Below, in pieces: positions 1 to 11,079 of a DNA stretch of 64,000 nt; within the stretch, counting starts at the first letter, position 1; every line of letters starts with the position of its first letter. The notes beneath the pieces were generated by a model. That model was not told the origin of the DNA, searched no databases, and was given only the letters and a program-made list of their open reading frames with translations. The position numbers were made by a program, and so were the translations under genes. This DNA comes from Ectobius pallidus (lineage: Eukaryota; Arthropoda; Insecta; Blattodea; Ectobiidae), in the NCBI GenBank assembly GCA_964059195.1, contig CAXKWD010000005.1, forward strand, positions 154,967,265 through 155,031,264. Direction: 5' to 3'.

Positions 1-2766
1 TAGCCTTCTCGGAATTCTGGGTGCATTTTTCGAAATTTTCAAAGGGGTTAGCCTTCTCGGAATTCTGGGTGCATTTTTCGAAATTTTCAAAGGGGTTAGC
101 CTTCTCGGAATTCTGGGTGCATTTTTCGAAATTTTCATAGGGGTTAGCCTTCTCGGAATTCTGGGTGCATTTTTCGAAATTTTCAAAGGGGTTAGCCTTC
201 TCGGAATTCTGGGTGCATTTTTCGAAATTTTCAAAGGGGTTAGCCTTCTCGGAATTCTGGGTGCATTTTTCGAAATTTTCAAAAGGGTTAGCCTTCTCGG
301 AATTCTGGGTGCATTTTTCGAAATTTTCAAAGGGGTTAGCCTTCTCGGAATTCTGGGTGCATTTTTCGAAATTTTCAAAGGAGTTAGCCTTCTCGGAATT
401 CTGGGTGCATTTTTCGAATTTTTCAAAGGGGTTTGCCTTCTCGGAATTCTGGGTGCATTTTTCGAAATTTTCAAAGGGGTTAGCCTTCTCGGAATTCTGG
501 GTGCATTTTTCGAAATTTTCAAAGGGGTTAGCCTTCTCGGAATTCTGGGTGCATTTTTCGAAATTTTCAAAGGGGTTAGCCTTCTCGGAATTCTGGGTGC
601 ATTTTTCGAAATTTTCAAATGGGTTAGCCTTCTCGGAATTCTGGGTGCATTTTTCGAAATTTTCAAAGGGGTTAGCCTTCTCGGAATTCTGGGTGCATTT
701 TTCGAAATTTTCAAAGGGGTTAGCCTTCTCGGAATTCTGGGTGCATTTTTCGAAATTTTCAAAGGGGTTAGCCTTCTCGGAATTCTGGGTGCATTTTTCG
801 AAATTTTCAAAGGGGTTAGCCTTCTCGGAATTCTGGGTGCAATTTTAGAAATTTTCAAAGGGGTTAGCCTTCTCGGAATTCTGGGTGCATTTTTCGAAAT
901 TTTCAAAGGGGTTAGCCTTCTCGGAATTCTGGGTGCATTTTTCGAAATTTTCAAAGGGGTTAGCCTTCTCGGAATTCTGGGTGCATTTTTCGGAAATTTT
1001 CAAAGGGGTTAGCTTTCTCGGAATTCTGGGTGCATTTTCGAAATTTTCAAAGGGGTTAGCCTTCTCGGAATTCTGGGTGCATTTTTCGAAATTTTCAAAG
1101 GGTTAGCCTTCTCGGAATTCTGGGTGCATTTTTCGAAATTTTCAAAGGGGTTAGCCTTCTCGGAATTCTGGGTGCATTTTTCGAAATTTTCAAAGGGGTT
1201 AGCTTTCCCGGAATTCTGGGTGCATTTTTCGAAATTTTCAAAGGGGTTAGCCTTCTCCGAATTCTGGGTGCATTTTTCGAAATTTTCAAAGGGGTTAGCC
1301 TTCTCGGAATTATGGGTGCATTTTTCGAAATTTTCAAAGGGGTTAGCCTTCTCGGAATTCTGGGTGCATTTTTCGAAATTTTCAAAGGGGTTAGCCTTCT
1401 CTGAATTCTCGGTGCATTTTTCGAAATTTTCAAAGGGGTTAGCCTTCTCGGAATTCTGGGTGCATTTTTCGAAATTTTCAAAGGGGTTAGCCCTCTCGGA
1501 ATTCTGGGTGCATTTTTCGAAATTTCCAAGGGGTTAGCCCTCTCGGAATTCTTGGTGCATTTTTGAAGTTTTCAAAGGGGTTAGCCTTCTCGGAATTCTG
1601 GGTGCATTTTTCGAAATTTTCAAAGGGGTTAGCCTTCTCGGAATTCTGGGTGCATTTTTCGAAATTTTCAAAGGGGTTAGCCTTCTCGGAATTCTGGGTG
1701 CATTTTTCGAAATTTTCAAAGGGGTTAGCCTTCTCGGAATTCTGGGTGCATTTTCGAAATTTTCAAAGGGGTTAGCCTTCTCGGAATTCTGGGTGCATTT
1801 TTCGAAATTTTCAAAGGGGTTAGCCTTCTCGGAATTCTGGGTGCATTTTTCGAAATTTTCAAAGGGGTTAGCCTTCTCGGAATTCTGGGTGCATTTTTCG
1901 AAATTTTCAAAGGGGTTAGCCTTCTCGGAATTCTGGGTGCATTTTTCGAAATTTTCAAAGGGGTTAGCCTTCTCGGAATTCTGGGTGCATTTTTCGAAAT
2001 TTTCAAAGGGGTTAGCCTTCTCGGAATTCTGGGTGCATTTTTCGAAATTTTCAAAGGGGTTAGCCTTCTCGGAATTCTGGGTGCATTTTTCGAAATTTTC
2101 AAAGGGGTTTGCCTTCTCGGAATTCTGGGTGCATTTTTCGAAATTTTCAAAGGGGTTAGCCTTCTCGGAATTCTGGGTGCATTTTTCGAAATTTTCAAAG
2201 GGGTTAGCTTTCTCGGAATTCTGGGTGCATTTTCGAAATTTTCAAAGGGGTTAGCCTTCTCGGAATTCTGGGTGCATTTTTCGAAATTTTCAAAGGGGTT
2301 AGCCTTCTCGGAATTCTGGGTGCATTTTTCGAAATTTTCAAAGGGGTTAGCCTTCTCGGAATTCTGGGTGCATTTTTCGAAATTTTCAAAGGGGTTAGCT
2401 TTCCCGGAATTCTGGGTGCATTTTTCGAAATTTTCAAAGGGGTTAGCCTTCTCCGAATTCTGGGTGCATTTTTCGAAATTTTCAAAGGGGTTAGCCTTCT
2501 CGGAATTATGGGTGCATTTTTCGAAATTTTCAAAGGGGTTAGCCTTCTCGGAATTCTGGGTGCATTTTTCGAAATTTTCAAAGGGGTTAGCCTTCTCGGA
2601 ATTCTGGGTGCATTTTTCGAAATTTTCAAAGGGGTTAGCCTTCTCGGAATTCTGGGTGCATTTTTCGAAATTTTCAAAGGGGTTAGCCCTCTCGGAATTC
2701 TGGGTGCATTTTTCGAAATTTCCAAGGGGTTAGCCCTCTCGGAATTCTTGGTGCATTTTTGAAATT
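1..2766. repeat. Higher-order repeat of about 1.2 kb inside the left array
   Basis: Diagnostic variants recur in the same order about 1196 bp apart. These are the tract AATTTCCAAGGGG followed by CCCTCTCGG and CTTGGTGC (near 1521 and 2717), the CTCCGAATTC variant (near 1255 and 2451) and the GAATTATGGG variant (near 1308 and 2505). The unit is about 25 monomers, and two copies can be recognised. Confidence 0.75.
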
Positions 2767-4906
2767 TTCAAAGGGGTTAGCCTTCTCGGAATTCTGGGTG
2801 CATTTTTCGAAATTTTCAAAGGGGTTAGCCTTCTCGGAATTCTGGGTGCATTTTTCGAAATTTTCAAAGGGGTTAGCCTTCTCGGAATTCTGGGTGCATT
2901 TTTCGAAATTTTCAAAGGGGTTAGCCTTCTCGGAATTCTGGGTGCATTTTTCGAAATTTTCAAAGGGGTTAGCCTTCTCGGAATTCTGGGTGCATTTTTC
3001 GAAATTTTCAAAGGGGTTAGCCTTCTCGGAATTCTGGGTGCATTTTTCGAAATTTTCAAAGGGGTTAGCCTTCTCGGAATTCTGGGTGCATTTTTCGAAA
3101 TTTTCAAAGGGGTTAGCCTTCTCGGAATTCTGGGTGCATTTTTCGAAATTTTCAAAGGGGTTAGCCTTCTCGGAATTCTGGGTGCATTTTTCGAATTTTC
3201 AAAGGGGTTAGCCTTCTCGGAATTCTGGGTGCGTTTTTTCGAAATTTTCAAAGGGGTTAGCCTTCTCGGAATTCTGGGTGCATTTTTCGAAATTTTCAAA
3301 GGGGTTAGCCTTCTCGGAATTCTGGGTGCATTTTTCGAAATTTTCAAAGGGGTTAGCCTTCTCGGAATTCTGGGTGCATTTTTCGAAATTTTCAAAGGGG
3401 TTAGCCTTCTCGGAATTCTGGGTGCATTTTTCGAAATTTTCAAAGGGGTTAGCCTTCTCGGAAATCTGGGTGCATTTTTCGAAATTTTCAAAGGGGTTAG
3501 CCTTCTCGGAATTCTGGGTGCATTTTTCGAAATTTTCAAAGGGGTTAGCCTTCTCGGAATTCTGGGTGCATTTTTCGAAATTTTCAAAGGGGTTAGCCTT
3601 CTCGGAATTCTGGGTGCATTTTTCGAAATTTTCAAAGGGGTTAGCCTTCTCGGAATTCTGGGTGCATTTTTCGAAATTTTCAAAGGGGTTAGCCTTCTCG
3701 GAATTCTGGGTGCATTTTTCGAAATTTTCAAAGGGGTTAGCCTTCTCGGAATTCTGGGTGCATTTTTCGAAATTTTCAAAGGGGTTAGCCTTCTCGGAAT
3801 TCTGGGTGCATTTTTCGAAATTTTCAAAGGGTTAGCCTTCTCGGAATTCTGGGTGAATTTTTCGAAGTTTTCAAAGGGGTTACCCTTCTCGGAATTCTGG
3901 GTGCATTTTTCGAATTTTTCAAAGGAGTTAGCCTTCTCGGAATTCTGGGTGCATTTTTCGAATTTTTCAAAGGGGTTAGCCTTCTCGGAATTCTGAGTGC
4001 ATTTTTCGAATTTTTCAAAGGGGTTAGCCTTCTCGGAATTCTGGGTGCATTTTTCGAAATTTTCAAAGGGGTTAGCCTTCTCGGAATTCTGGGTGCATTT
4101 TTCGAAATTTTCAAAGGGGTTAGCCTTCTCGGAATTCTGGGTGCATTTTTCGAAATTTTCAAAGGGGTTAGCCTTCTCGGAATTCTGGGTGCATTTTTCG
4201 AAATTTTCAAAGGGGTTAGCCTTCTCGGAATTCTGAGTGCATTTTTCGAAACTTTCAAAGGGGTTAGACTTCTCGGAATTCTGGGTGCATTTTTCGAAAT
4301 TTTCAAAGGGGTTAGCCTTCTCGGAATTCTGGGTGCATTTTTCGAAATTTTCAAAGGGGTTAGCCTTCTCGGAATTCTGGGTGCATTTTTCGAAATTTTC
4401 AAAGGGGTTAGCCTCTCGGAATTCTGGGTGCATTTTTCGAAATTTTCAAAGGGGTTAGCTTCTCGGAATTCTGGGTGCATTTTTCGAAATTTTCAAAGGG
4501 GTTAGCCTTCTCGGAATTCTGGGTGCATTTTTCGAAATTTTCAAAGGGGTTAGCCTTCTCGGAATTCTGGGTGCATTTTTCGAAATTTTCAAAGGGGTTA
4601 GCCTTCTCGGAATTCTGGGTGCATTTTTCGAAATTTTCAAAGGGGTTAGCTTTCTCGGAATTCTGGGTGCATTTTCGAAATTTTCAAAGGGGTTAGCCTT
4701 CTCGGAATTCTGGGTGCATTTTTCGAAATTTTCAAAGGGGTTAGCCTTCTCGGAATTCTGGGTGCATTTTTCGAAATTTTCAAAGGGGTTAGCCTTCTCG
4801 GAATTCTGGGTGCATTTTTCGAAATTTTCAAAGGGGTTAGCCTTCTCGGAATTCTGGGTGCATTTTTCGAAATTTTCAAAGGGGTTAGCCTTCTCGGAAT
4901 TCTGGG
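1..4906. repeat. 48-bp satellite array, left block (about 102 monomers)
   Basis: This is a head-to-tail array of a 48-bp monomer. Each monomer contains GGGTTAGCCTTCTC, an EcoRI site (GAATTC), GGGTGCATTTTTC and TTCGAA. Most monomers are identical; variants are single substitutions or 1-bp indels. The array starts before the window and runs into an N gap, so neither edge is seen. Because 48 is divisible by three and the unit lacks stops in two frames per strand, long phantom ORFs arise (16-residue repeats HFSKFSKGLAFSEFWV, GAFFEIFKGVSLLGIL, KISKNAPRIPRRLTPL, ENFEKCTQNSEKANPF). There is no sign that any is a real gene. Confidence 0.98.
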
Positions 4907-5106
4907 NNNNNNNNNNNNNNNNNNNNNNNNNNNNNNNNNNNNNNNNNNNNNNNNNNNNNNNNNNNNNNNNNNNNNNNNNNNNNNNNNNNNNNNNNNNNNN
5001 NNNNNNNNNNNNNNNNNNNNNNNNNNNNNNNNNNNNNNNNNNNNNNNNNNNNNNNNNNNNNNNNNNNNNNNNNNNNNNNNNNNNNNNNNNNNNNNNNNNN
5101 NNNNNN
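4907..5106. other. Assembly gap (200 N)
   Basis: Exactly 200 N. Satellite lies on its left and unique-looking sequence on its right. The real end of the left array is not represented, and the round number suggests a placeholder gap of unknown length. Confidence 0.99.
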
Positions 5107-5391
5107 GAAGGGATAAAGGGCTTTGCTGAAAGGAGGATGTCAAGTGACATTTTTAAATGAATGTCAGTTAAATATCTAAGCAGGCTTGATGATATTCAAA
5201 ATATCTGCCAATTTCTTGAGGTGCATTTTTCAGCCGTTTAGGAGGTACCAAATGTGTCGCATCGACCAATGCAGGATCCTGAGTTAAAATCCACCTTTTA
5301 AAGCAGGCCACTGGCAGAGTTTTGTCTAATTTTGAAAGGCTAGCTCAAACCATTGACCTATAATGAAAATAAAAAAATCGCCACATATCGC
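5107..5391. other. Unannotated spacer between gap and first transposon
   Basis: AT-rich sequence with no coding frame, terminal repeat or tRNA-like motif that I can recognise. Confidence 0.5.
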
Positions 5392-5651
5392 TAGGGATGG
5401 TAGATTTCAGCAACTAAAAAATAATAACTTAGCATTTTAAAAATAAAATTTAGCATTCAATATAAAAAATATCATTAAAATTTAGCATTTTGTAGTGATT
5501 TGGGATGAAAAAATGTTCTTGAGTTTTGTCCATTCTGTAGTGATGTTAATCTTAACGATGTATATAGAGCGTAAAGCTTTTACACTGGAACTCACTACTG
5601 TGGTATTTTGTTACCTGTTGGAGTGCTTTCAACCGCATGGAGCGGCCATCT

Positions 5652-6157
5652 TCAGCAACTGACTCCCATGATGCTATCGTTGTGGTTGGGAAGACATTTT
5701 TGGATGACTGTGTCATAGAGCGCATGCGATTTGAATTGTAATAGTTCGTTTAGGATGTTGGTGTTGTCTTGTGCGGTGTGTTTGTATATTTCATATTGTT
5801 CGAGTGTGTTGAGTGTGTGACCTTTGTGGTTAATGTGTAGGATTTCCATGTCTGTATTGATGTCTGCATATTCGTGTCCTGTGTTTATTATATGGCTTGC
5901 ATAGGCAGAGTCTGTGTTTTGTTTGAGAGCTCGTATGTGTTCTGTGTATCGTGTTTTGAAACTTCGGCCTGTTTGTCCTATGTAGAATTTTGGGCAGTTG
6001 TTGCATTTTAGTTTGTAAACTCCTGGGTTACTGTATTTGTCTCTGTGTTGTTTGTTGTCTGTAGGTTGTATTTTGTTGATTGTTTTGTTCTTTGTTTTGA
6101 ATGCCATTTTATATCCTTGTTTTCTGAACTGTTGGGCGATTTTCTGTGTATGTGTGT
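5652..6157 (-). pseudogene. GIY-YIG endonuclease domain, C-terminal part of a Penelope-like polyprotein
   Basis: From the Met at 6107 the frame gives 151 codons to a TGA at 5652-5654, and it stays open upstream to about 6157. The bases before the Met read IAQQFRKQGYK, so the Met is internal rather than a true start. The core reads GVYKLKC followed by KFYIGQTGRSF, the GIY-YIG signature: the GVY and YIG strands, and the Arg of TGRSFKTRY. A His and Glu follow (YTEHIRAL). The cysteines of KCNNC precede YIGQT, as in many eukaryotic retroelement GIY-YIG domains. The reverse transcriptase half is missing, so this is a 5'-truncated copy. The domain call is strong; activity is unlikely. Confidence 0.8.
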
Positions 6158-6411
6158 AAGGTCACACACTCAACACACTCGAACAATATGAAATATACAA
6201 ACACACGGCACAAGACAACACCAACATCCTAAACGAACAATTACAATTCAAATAGCACAGGCTCTACGACACAGTCATCCAAAAATGTCTTCCTAACCAC
6301 AATGATAGCATCATGGGAGTCAGTTGCTGAAGATGGCCGCTACATGTGGTTGAAAACGCTCCAACAGGAAACAAAATACCACAGTAGTGAGTTCCAGTGT
6401 AAAAGCTTTAC
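6158..6411 (+). repeat. Inverted copy of the Penelope-like 3' end (fold-back arm)
   Basis: Reverse-complement match to 5571-5824 at the same length. The plus strand carries a decayed copy of the nuclease tail: LNTLEQYEIYKH is still readable, then an in-frame TAG appears after the QLQFK-like stretch. About 14 differences separate the arms. Confidence 0.85.
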
Positions 6412-6663
6412 AAAAAAATTTTATTATTGGAAAATTAAGTTTTACAGATTAGTGGGTTATCAAGTGCATTTTATTGATTTTCCAGTTACAGTAATTTCAA
6501 GCATATAAGTAGGCATAAAGCAACATAAACTTGTAGTGAAATTATAAACACTAATGCACACGTCAAAATGTATGCACTGCTGACTCGTAATTGCCTACAT
6601 GCATTTAAAATCAGCATTCAGCACACACAGTAAAAATTTAACATTGAAGCAATTTCAATAATA

Positions 6664-7295
6664 CAGTGAAACCTCTCTATAATGGAGACGTACAGGACCG
6701 TAAAAATCGTCCGTTATAGAGGAGTGTCCGCTCTAGAGAGGTTAAAAAATTCTGGCATAAAATAATCTACAGTACTTACATGAGATTGTTATACAGTAGA
6801 TGAAAATCTCTTTAGTTTACACTAATCCATTACACAGATATGCTATACTGTAGGCCTACATACCCTGTATTGCGAGAATCCCGAACAGTATACTGTAGTC
6901 CACTTTAGGCCTACCATCAAAATTAAAACCACACTTTTTGCAATGGAATACGCCTACACAATTGTAGTTCTGAGTGTATTAGTCGTGCGCACTATTAACA
7001 TGTGAAAAAATCTTTAATGTTTGTTTGTTTTGTACACTTCGGTTTCGCGTCAAAACTAAGTCAACAGGAGAAGAAAAGAAGTTCAGTACAGTATACTGTA
7101 GATATATGATTTTCTCGTCAAGTGTCCTTTAAGAGAGGTTTGAAGAGGCTTTTTAAGTGGATTTTTTGTGTCTGTGTCCGTAATATAGGGTGTCCGTCTT
7201 AGAGGGGTTAATTATTATGAAGTTTCATTATAGTGACCTAGGGACCAGAAAAATCATCCGTAAAGAAGGGGTGTCCGTTAAGAGAGGTTTCACTG
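6664..7295. mobile_element. Tigger/pogo-like MITE (632 bp)
   Basis: The ends read CAGTGAAACCTCTCTATAA on the left and, reversed, CAGTGAAACCTCTCTTAA on the right, flanked by TA duplications (6662-6663 and 7296-7297). CAGTG(A/G)AACCTC ends with TA target sites are typical of the pogo/Tigger branch of Tc1/mariner. Subterminal GTGTCCGT...AGAGAGGTT motifs recur several times inside. No transposase frame is present. Confidence 0.8.
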
Positions 7296-7833
7296 TACTC
7301 TCTCTTAACCTATTTCGACTATCTATAACAATTGAATTGTATTTTGTGAAAAAGCATTATACATCCACGCTATTGGTAGGTGACCAAATTACCTGAGTAG
7401 CTGCTTTGGCAAAGAGCGGAAACTTTATTTGCATTCCTAACAAAATTTTCAGTCAGTCAACCTCTTAATTGTCTGTTATACTGGTTATCAAAGGTTTGTG
7501 AAATTAATCATAACCACATAAGAAACTTAATAATTATGGAATATGGAATTCTTCTCTTCATATCGAACACTGTCTTAGGATTTATGGTACTCATCTGACC
7601 AGCTGCTGTTGTATTAAAGCACTCGTTAACAGCTTGATAAAATTGATTTGTTTCATTTCCTCTCATATTATTTACATAAATGACCCTTACATTGCATTTA
7701 TTTTGCAGAAATACATACATTTTCGCATTTTATTTCGAATTGGAAAAACACAGTAATAGACTTCATTTTGACAGCATTCGGGGACATTTAGCATTTATCA
7801 CGATTGCAAAAATCTATCATCCCTACAAATCGC

Positions 7834-8704
7834 TATGAGTCTTAATTCTTGACTGCTGCCGCTAAAATCAGTAAACTTGATATCTATCTGCAACTCACGA
7901 TGATTTAGTGGTACACTAACAAACTGTGTCGGTTGAAGCAACCACATTCTTATTTCTAATTTTGCAAAGAACAGTAATTCCCTTTCCTATTAAATAAAAT
8001 AAAGTATTTGTTAACTTTTTCTTACTGATCTTTTATCTCCGTCAAGCAGCATCTTTATTTTTTGTAACTAATTAAAAGGCTTCAGTTTTATGCATAAAGA
8101 ATATATTATATTACACACGTGAGATAAAATAGGACTTCATTGTGAACAGTGAACTCTCATTTCTGTTATAACTTTTTAAAAATTTGGTTCTGCATATTTT
8201 TTTTTTTTACAATTTTACAAGTAGCTTGCCGTCCAAGTTGAGCGTCTGTCTCTTGGTTCATTTTTTACCTGGAGCAATGATGAAAAATATCACTCACAGA
8301 GCTATGTAGGTGGGTAATGGGCCGTGAACTCCTGGGGGTCCAGGTATCTCCTGTTTGGAAAACCAACAGGTCTCAATGAACAGGTATGAAGGGGATATAG
8401 GTGAAGATTGGATGGAAGTAATTAAGAGATTGAGGAGTGATAAATCGACCATTATGTTTCCCCCACCAAGGAGGTTGAAAGGACTATTGAATTTGGAGTC
8501 CCAAATGAATGGATCAATAAGTATGCTCGATGTACAACGTTTATGATCGATAGTTATCAACCAATGGGTGGTGTGGAAGATTCCTCGTCTTGTGAGCATT
8601 GTGATTCAGGAGGCACCTGAGGAAGGGTCGAGGGGCGACTCGAAACATTGCGCAGCATTCTTTTAACTATTCACTGTGAGTAAATTAATCTATTGTATTT
8701 TAAC
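7834..8704. other. Intergenic or intronic stretch, no recognised gene
   Basis: No supported gene. Positions 8290-8650 are less AT-rich and have short open frames on both strands. The text around 8600-8660 (CTGAGGAAGGGTCGAGGGGC, then a CGAAAC core) resembles retroelement 3' regions, but I cannot place it in a family. A run of T lies near 8195. Confidence 0.35.
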
Positions 8705-8706
8705 TA

Positions 8707-9276
8707 CCGTATTTTATGGACCATAAGACACTCCAGACCATACGACGCACCTTAATTTTAGGATGGAAATTTAAAGGAAAATGAATTTAATGTGATTCTC
8801 AACGAAATATTTTAAAGGGAATGATATACCGGTACTTCACCACATAAGCAAATTATAACCTTGTACAATGGAATCGGTGTAAATCCCTTCTAACTTAAAC
8901 CCTGCATTGTATGAAAATATCTTCTGTACAGGTGGCATGGCGTAAATTTTAACAACTGAAGAACTGATTTCTCATGAAAGACTGAAAATACTTTTACACC
9001 CTCTAACCCTCAATTCAGCATACGGTAAAAGTAACAGGACAAAACTGTTTAGAGGTAATTGTATTCATTTAAACCATCCGGCGAAGACACTCCTTTTGTA
9101 TAAAAGAACTCAATATTCCTTCATTTTCGCATTGTGTAGCCTATCTGGTTTCCATCTACCCTCATTTTACGATTGCGACAAGTGCAATGATGTGCAATCT
9201 GTGCCATTAGACACACCCAACTTTTAAGGCTCTGTTTTCAAGAAAAAAAGTGCGTCTTATGGTCTGTAAAGTACAG
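8707..9276. mobile_element. TIR element with ACCGTATTTT/CATAAGAC ends (570 bp)
   Basis: The left end reads CCGTATTTTATGGACCATA; the reversed right end reads CTGTACTTTACAGACCATA, both followed by AGAC. TA dinucleotides flank both ends (8705-8706, 9277-9278), suggesting a TA-targeting DNA transposon. No coding capacity is seen. A second, larger element with the same kind of ends lies at 10998-12209. Confidence 0.65.
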
Positions 9277-9279
9277 TAG

Positions 9280-10552
9280 TATATGGGTGATCTTCAAATA
9301 CGGGAAAATTTGGAGTGTGTAAAATCCAAATTTTTTATTTTGTTTAAAAAATCTCAAAAAATTACTAAAATACTTCAGGGGTTACTTGATTATAATATGA
9401 CACCAGCAGAGCTTAAATGTTTATATTTTTATTTATTTTAATTTTTTTAAAGCCATGTGAATGACATCCGTGTATATGTGGGTGGCAGAAGGCCACATTA
9501 ATGACTAACTTTGGCAACAATATGCTTTTGTTTATGTGGTTTCATATTTTTCTCAGTGTGCTTCAGTTGATTTTGCACCAAATTTGCAAATTTGTGTGCA
9601 TACTCCGGAATTAATGTAATTTTAACTAGACTGTGTTTTTATGGTTTGTTTGGGGGGGGGGGGAATCAAGCAGAAATTCACTTAATCAGTTTTAAGATTT
9701 TAAGTACAGGTCACAGACACCGTAGACACAATAGTACCCTACATTTATCATCTACATGACTTGAGAGTCGTCCACATACCCCTTCATGAGGCATGTGGAT
9801 GACGCAAAAATCAGGCATGTGGATGACAAAAAAGGAGTTTTAGTGGTCTCAGCAAGCCATTTCTAAACTCTGTAGGCTCAATTTCAGTCAGGTACTTTGA
9901 ATTGGAAGGTTTATCATAGTGCATAATCAAAATTAATTAATATTCACTTTCTGCCTACTTTCTAGAAGTCATGTTAATGACGGGGAATAAAAACGCTTTC
10001 CTTGAAAATGATGCAAAGTCCTTTGTTAATCCCAAACTGTTTGTAAGCAAGCAAAATTCAACCTTACAATTCAACCACAAGCTGCCCTGTTGGCTTTCTA
10101 CCACTGTTGCCAGTTATACAAATTTCTCATTTCTGCAGATAAAAATTCTATTCTTTTCAGCCATGTGGATGACCAAAAACCCTTGGGACATTCTTTATGC
10201 TTATTAGGTGGGGTGACAATTTTATTTCATTTTATTTTTTAGGGGTTAATATTCTTCACACATTCATACTCATTGGCAGGAAAAAAGTTGAAAAGAAATA
10301 ACATTTTGTTTTGTGGAAAAATGCATTAGAATATACAAAACCGGGGTATGGGATAGGGCATGTGGATGACATTTCATTGAATTAAATTTGATTTTGGAAT
10401 ATCAGAATTTAAAGTTAGTGACATTTCAAAGTGATAGTAGTATGGAAGTAGTAGAAACGAACTTTTATTTTAATTTATTTTTAAAGTTGAATTTGAAGGG
10501 AAATATCACTCCGGAACACAAATTTTCCCGTATTTGAAGACTCACCCATATA
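9280..10552. mobile_element. TIR element rich in ATGTGGATGAC motifs (about 1.27 kb)
   Basis: The left end TATATGGGTGATCTTCAAAT and the reversed right end TATATGGGTGAGTCTTCAAA are inverted repeats of about 33 bp that continue into ACGGGAAAATTTG. The ends lie in TA-rich flanks. The interior carries at least six near-copies of (C)ATGTGGATGAC (near 9453, 9789, 9813, 9969, 10160 and 10358) and one reverse-oriented copy near 9766. No transposase frame is recognised. Confidence 0.65.
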
Positions 10553-10997
10553 TATTGGAATTGCTGTTTTATCGTATTGACAGTCAGTAACTTTGCCTAC
10601 TTTTTCCTGACCTATAGGATTTTCACTGTGTTTTTTAATCTTATTGGCCATTGTTTATTAATGTAGTTTTTCTTTCAAGTTTGTAGGTCTCAAGTGTAAA
10701 AACATCTGTTTCTGTTGGAAGTTTACTTGTTAGAATTTTAACATAGCCCAGCAATTTTAGTACGGTGTTCCTACTTAAGAACGCAATTTTTCTACCAAAT
10801 TTTTTATGTGAGGCAGTTTTTAAGACTTCATTTCAGAGGCCAAAACATGTTTGAAGAACTGTAGACCTGACAGTTTTTTTTGGATATTTACTTGATCTGA
10901 AGTACCAATATATACAGCAAATAGTGGATTAGAAATAAAACTAACCTCTGTATACATTTTCACAGACACACTACATGTAATAAGCAACAGCAAAATA
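10553..10997. other. AT-rich spacer, no recognised feature
   Basis: No coding frame, terminal repeat or RNA motif that I can support. Confidence 0.4.
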
Positions 10998-11079
10998 CCA
11001 TATCTTTCGGATCATAAGACATACTTTTGACCTTGAAAACAGAGCCTTGAAAGTTGGGTGCATCTAATTTTCTGAAGTA

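Larger units (their letters stand above)
5571..6411 (-). mobile_element. Penelope-like retroelement fragment with fold-back 3' end
   Basis: A minus-strand GIY-YIG coding fragment and its 3' flank are followed, beyond the 5' truncation point, by an inverted copy of the element's own last 254 bp. Arm 5571-5824 pairs with arm 6158-6411 with 14 mismatches by hand count (about 94% identity), and the spacer is 333 bp. The inverted copy begins exactly where the upstream reading frame is lost. Penelope-like elements carry a C-terminal GIY-YIG nuclease and often have complex inverted or tandem end structures. The family call is inferred from the nuclease type and this arrangement. Confidence 0.7.
5392..7825. 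mobile_element. hAT-type non-autonomous element with nested insertions
   Basis: The ends are inverted repeats: left TAGGGATGGTAGATTT, and the right end reversed reads TAGGGATGATAGATTT. The flanks are 8-bp near-identical target duplications (CATATCGC at 5384-5391, CAAATCGC at 7826-7833). Eight-bp duplications and TAGGG ends are typical of hAT. Subterminal TTTAGCATTT motifs occur at both ends. No hAT transposase is visible. The interior holds a Penelope-like fold-back (5571-6411) and a Tigger-like MITE (6664-7295). Confidence 0.75.

Noticed and set aside
8294..8599. 101-codon minus-strand ORF with overlapping 63-codon + ORF
   Set aside because: No recognisable domain; both overlap and neither has supporting context, so not called as a gene.
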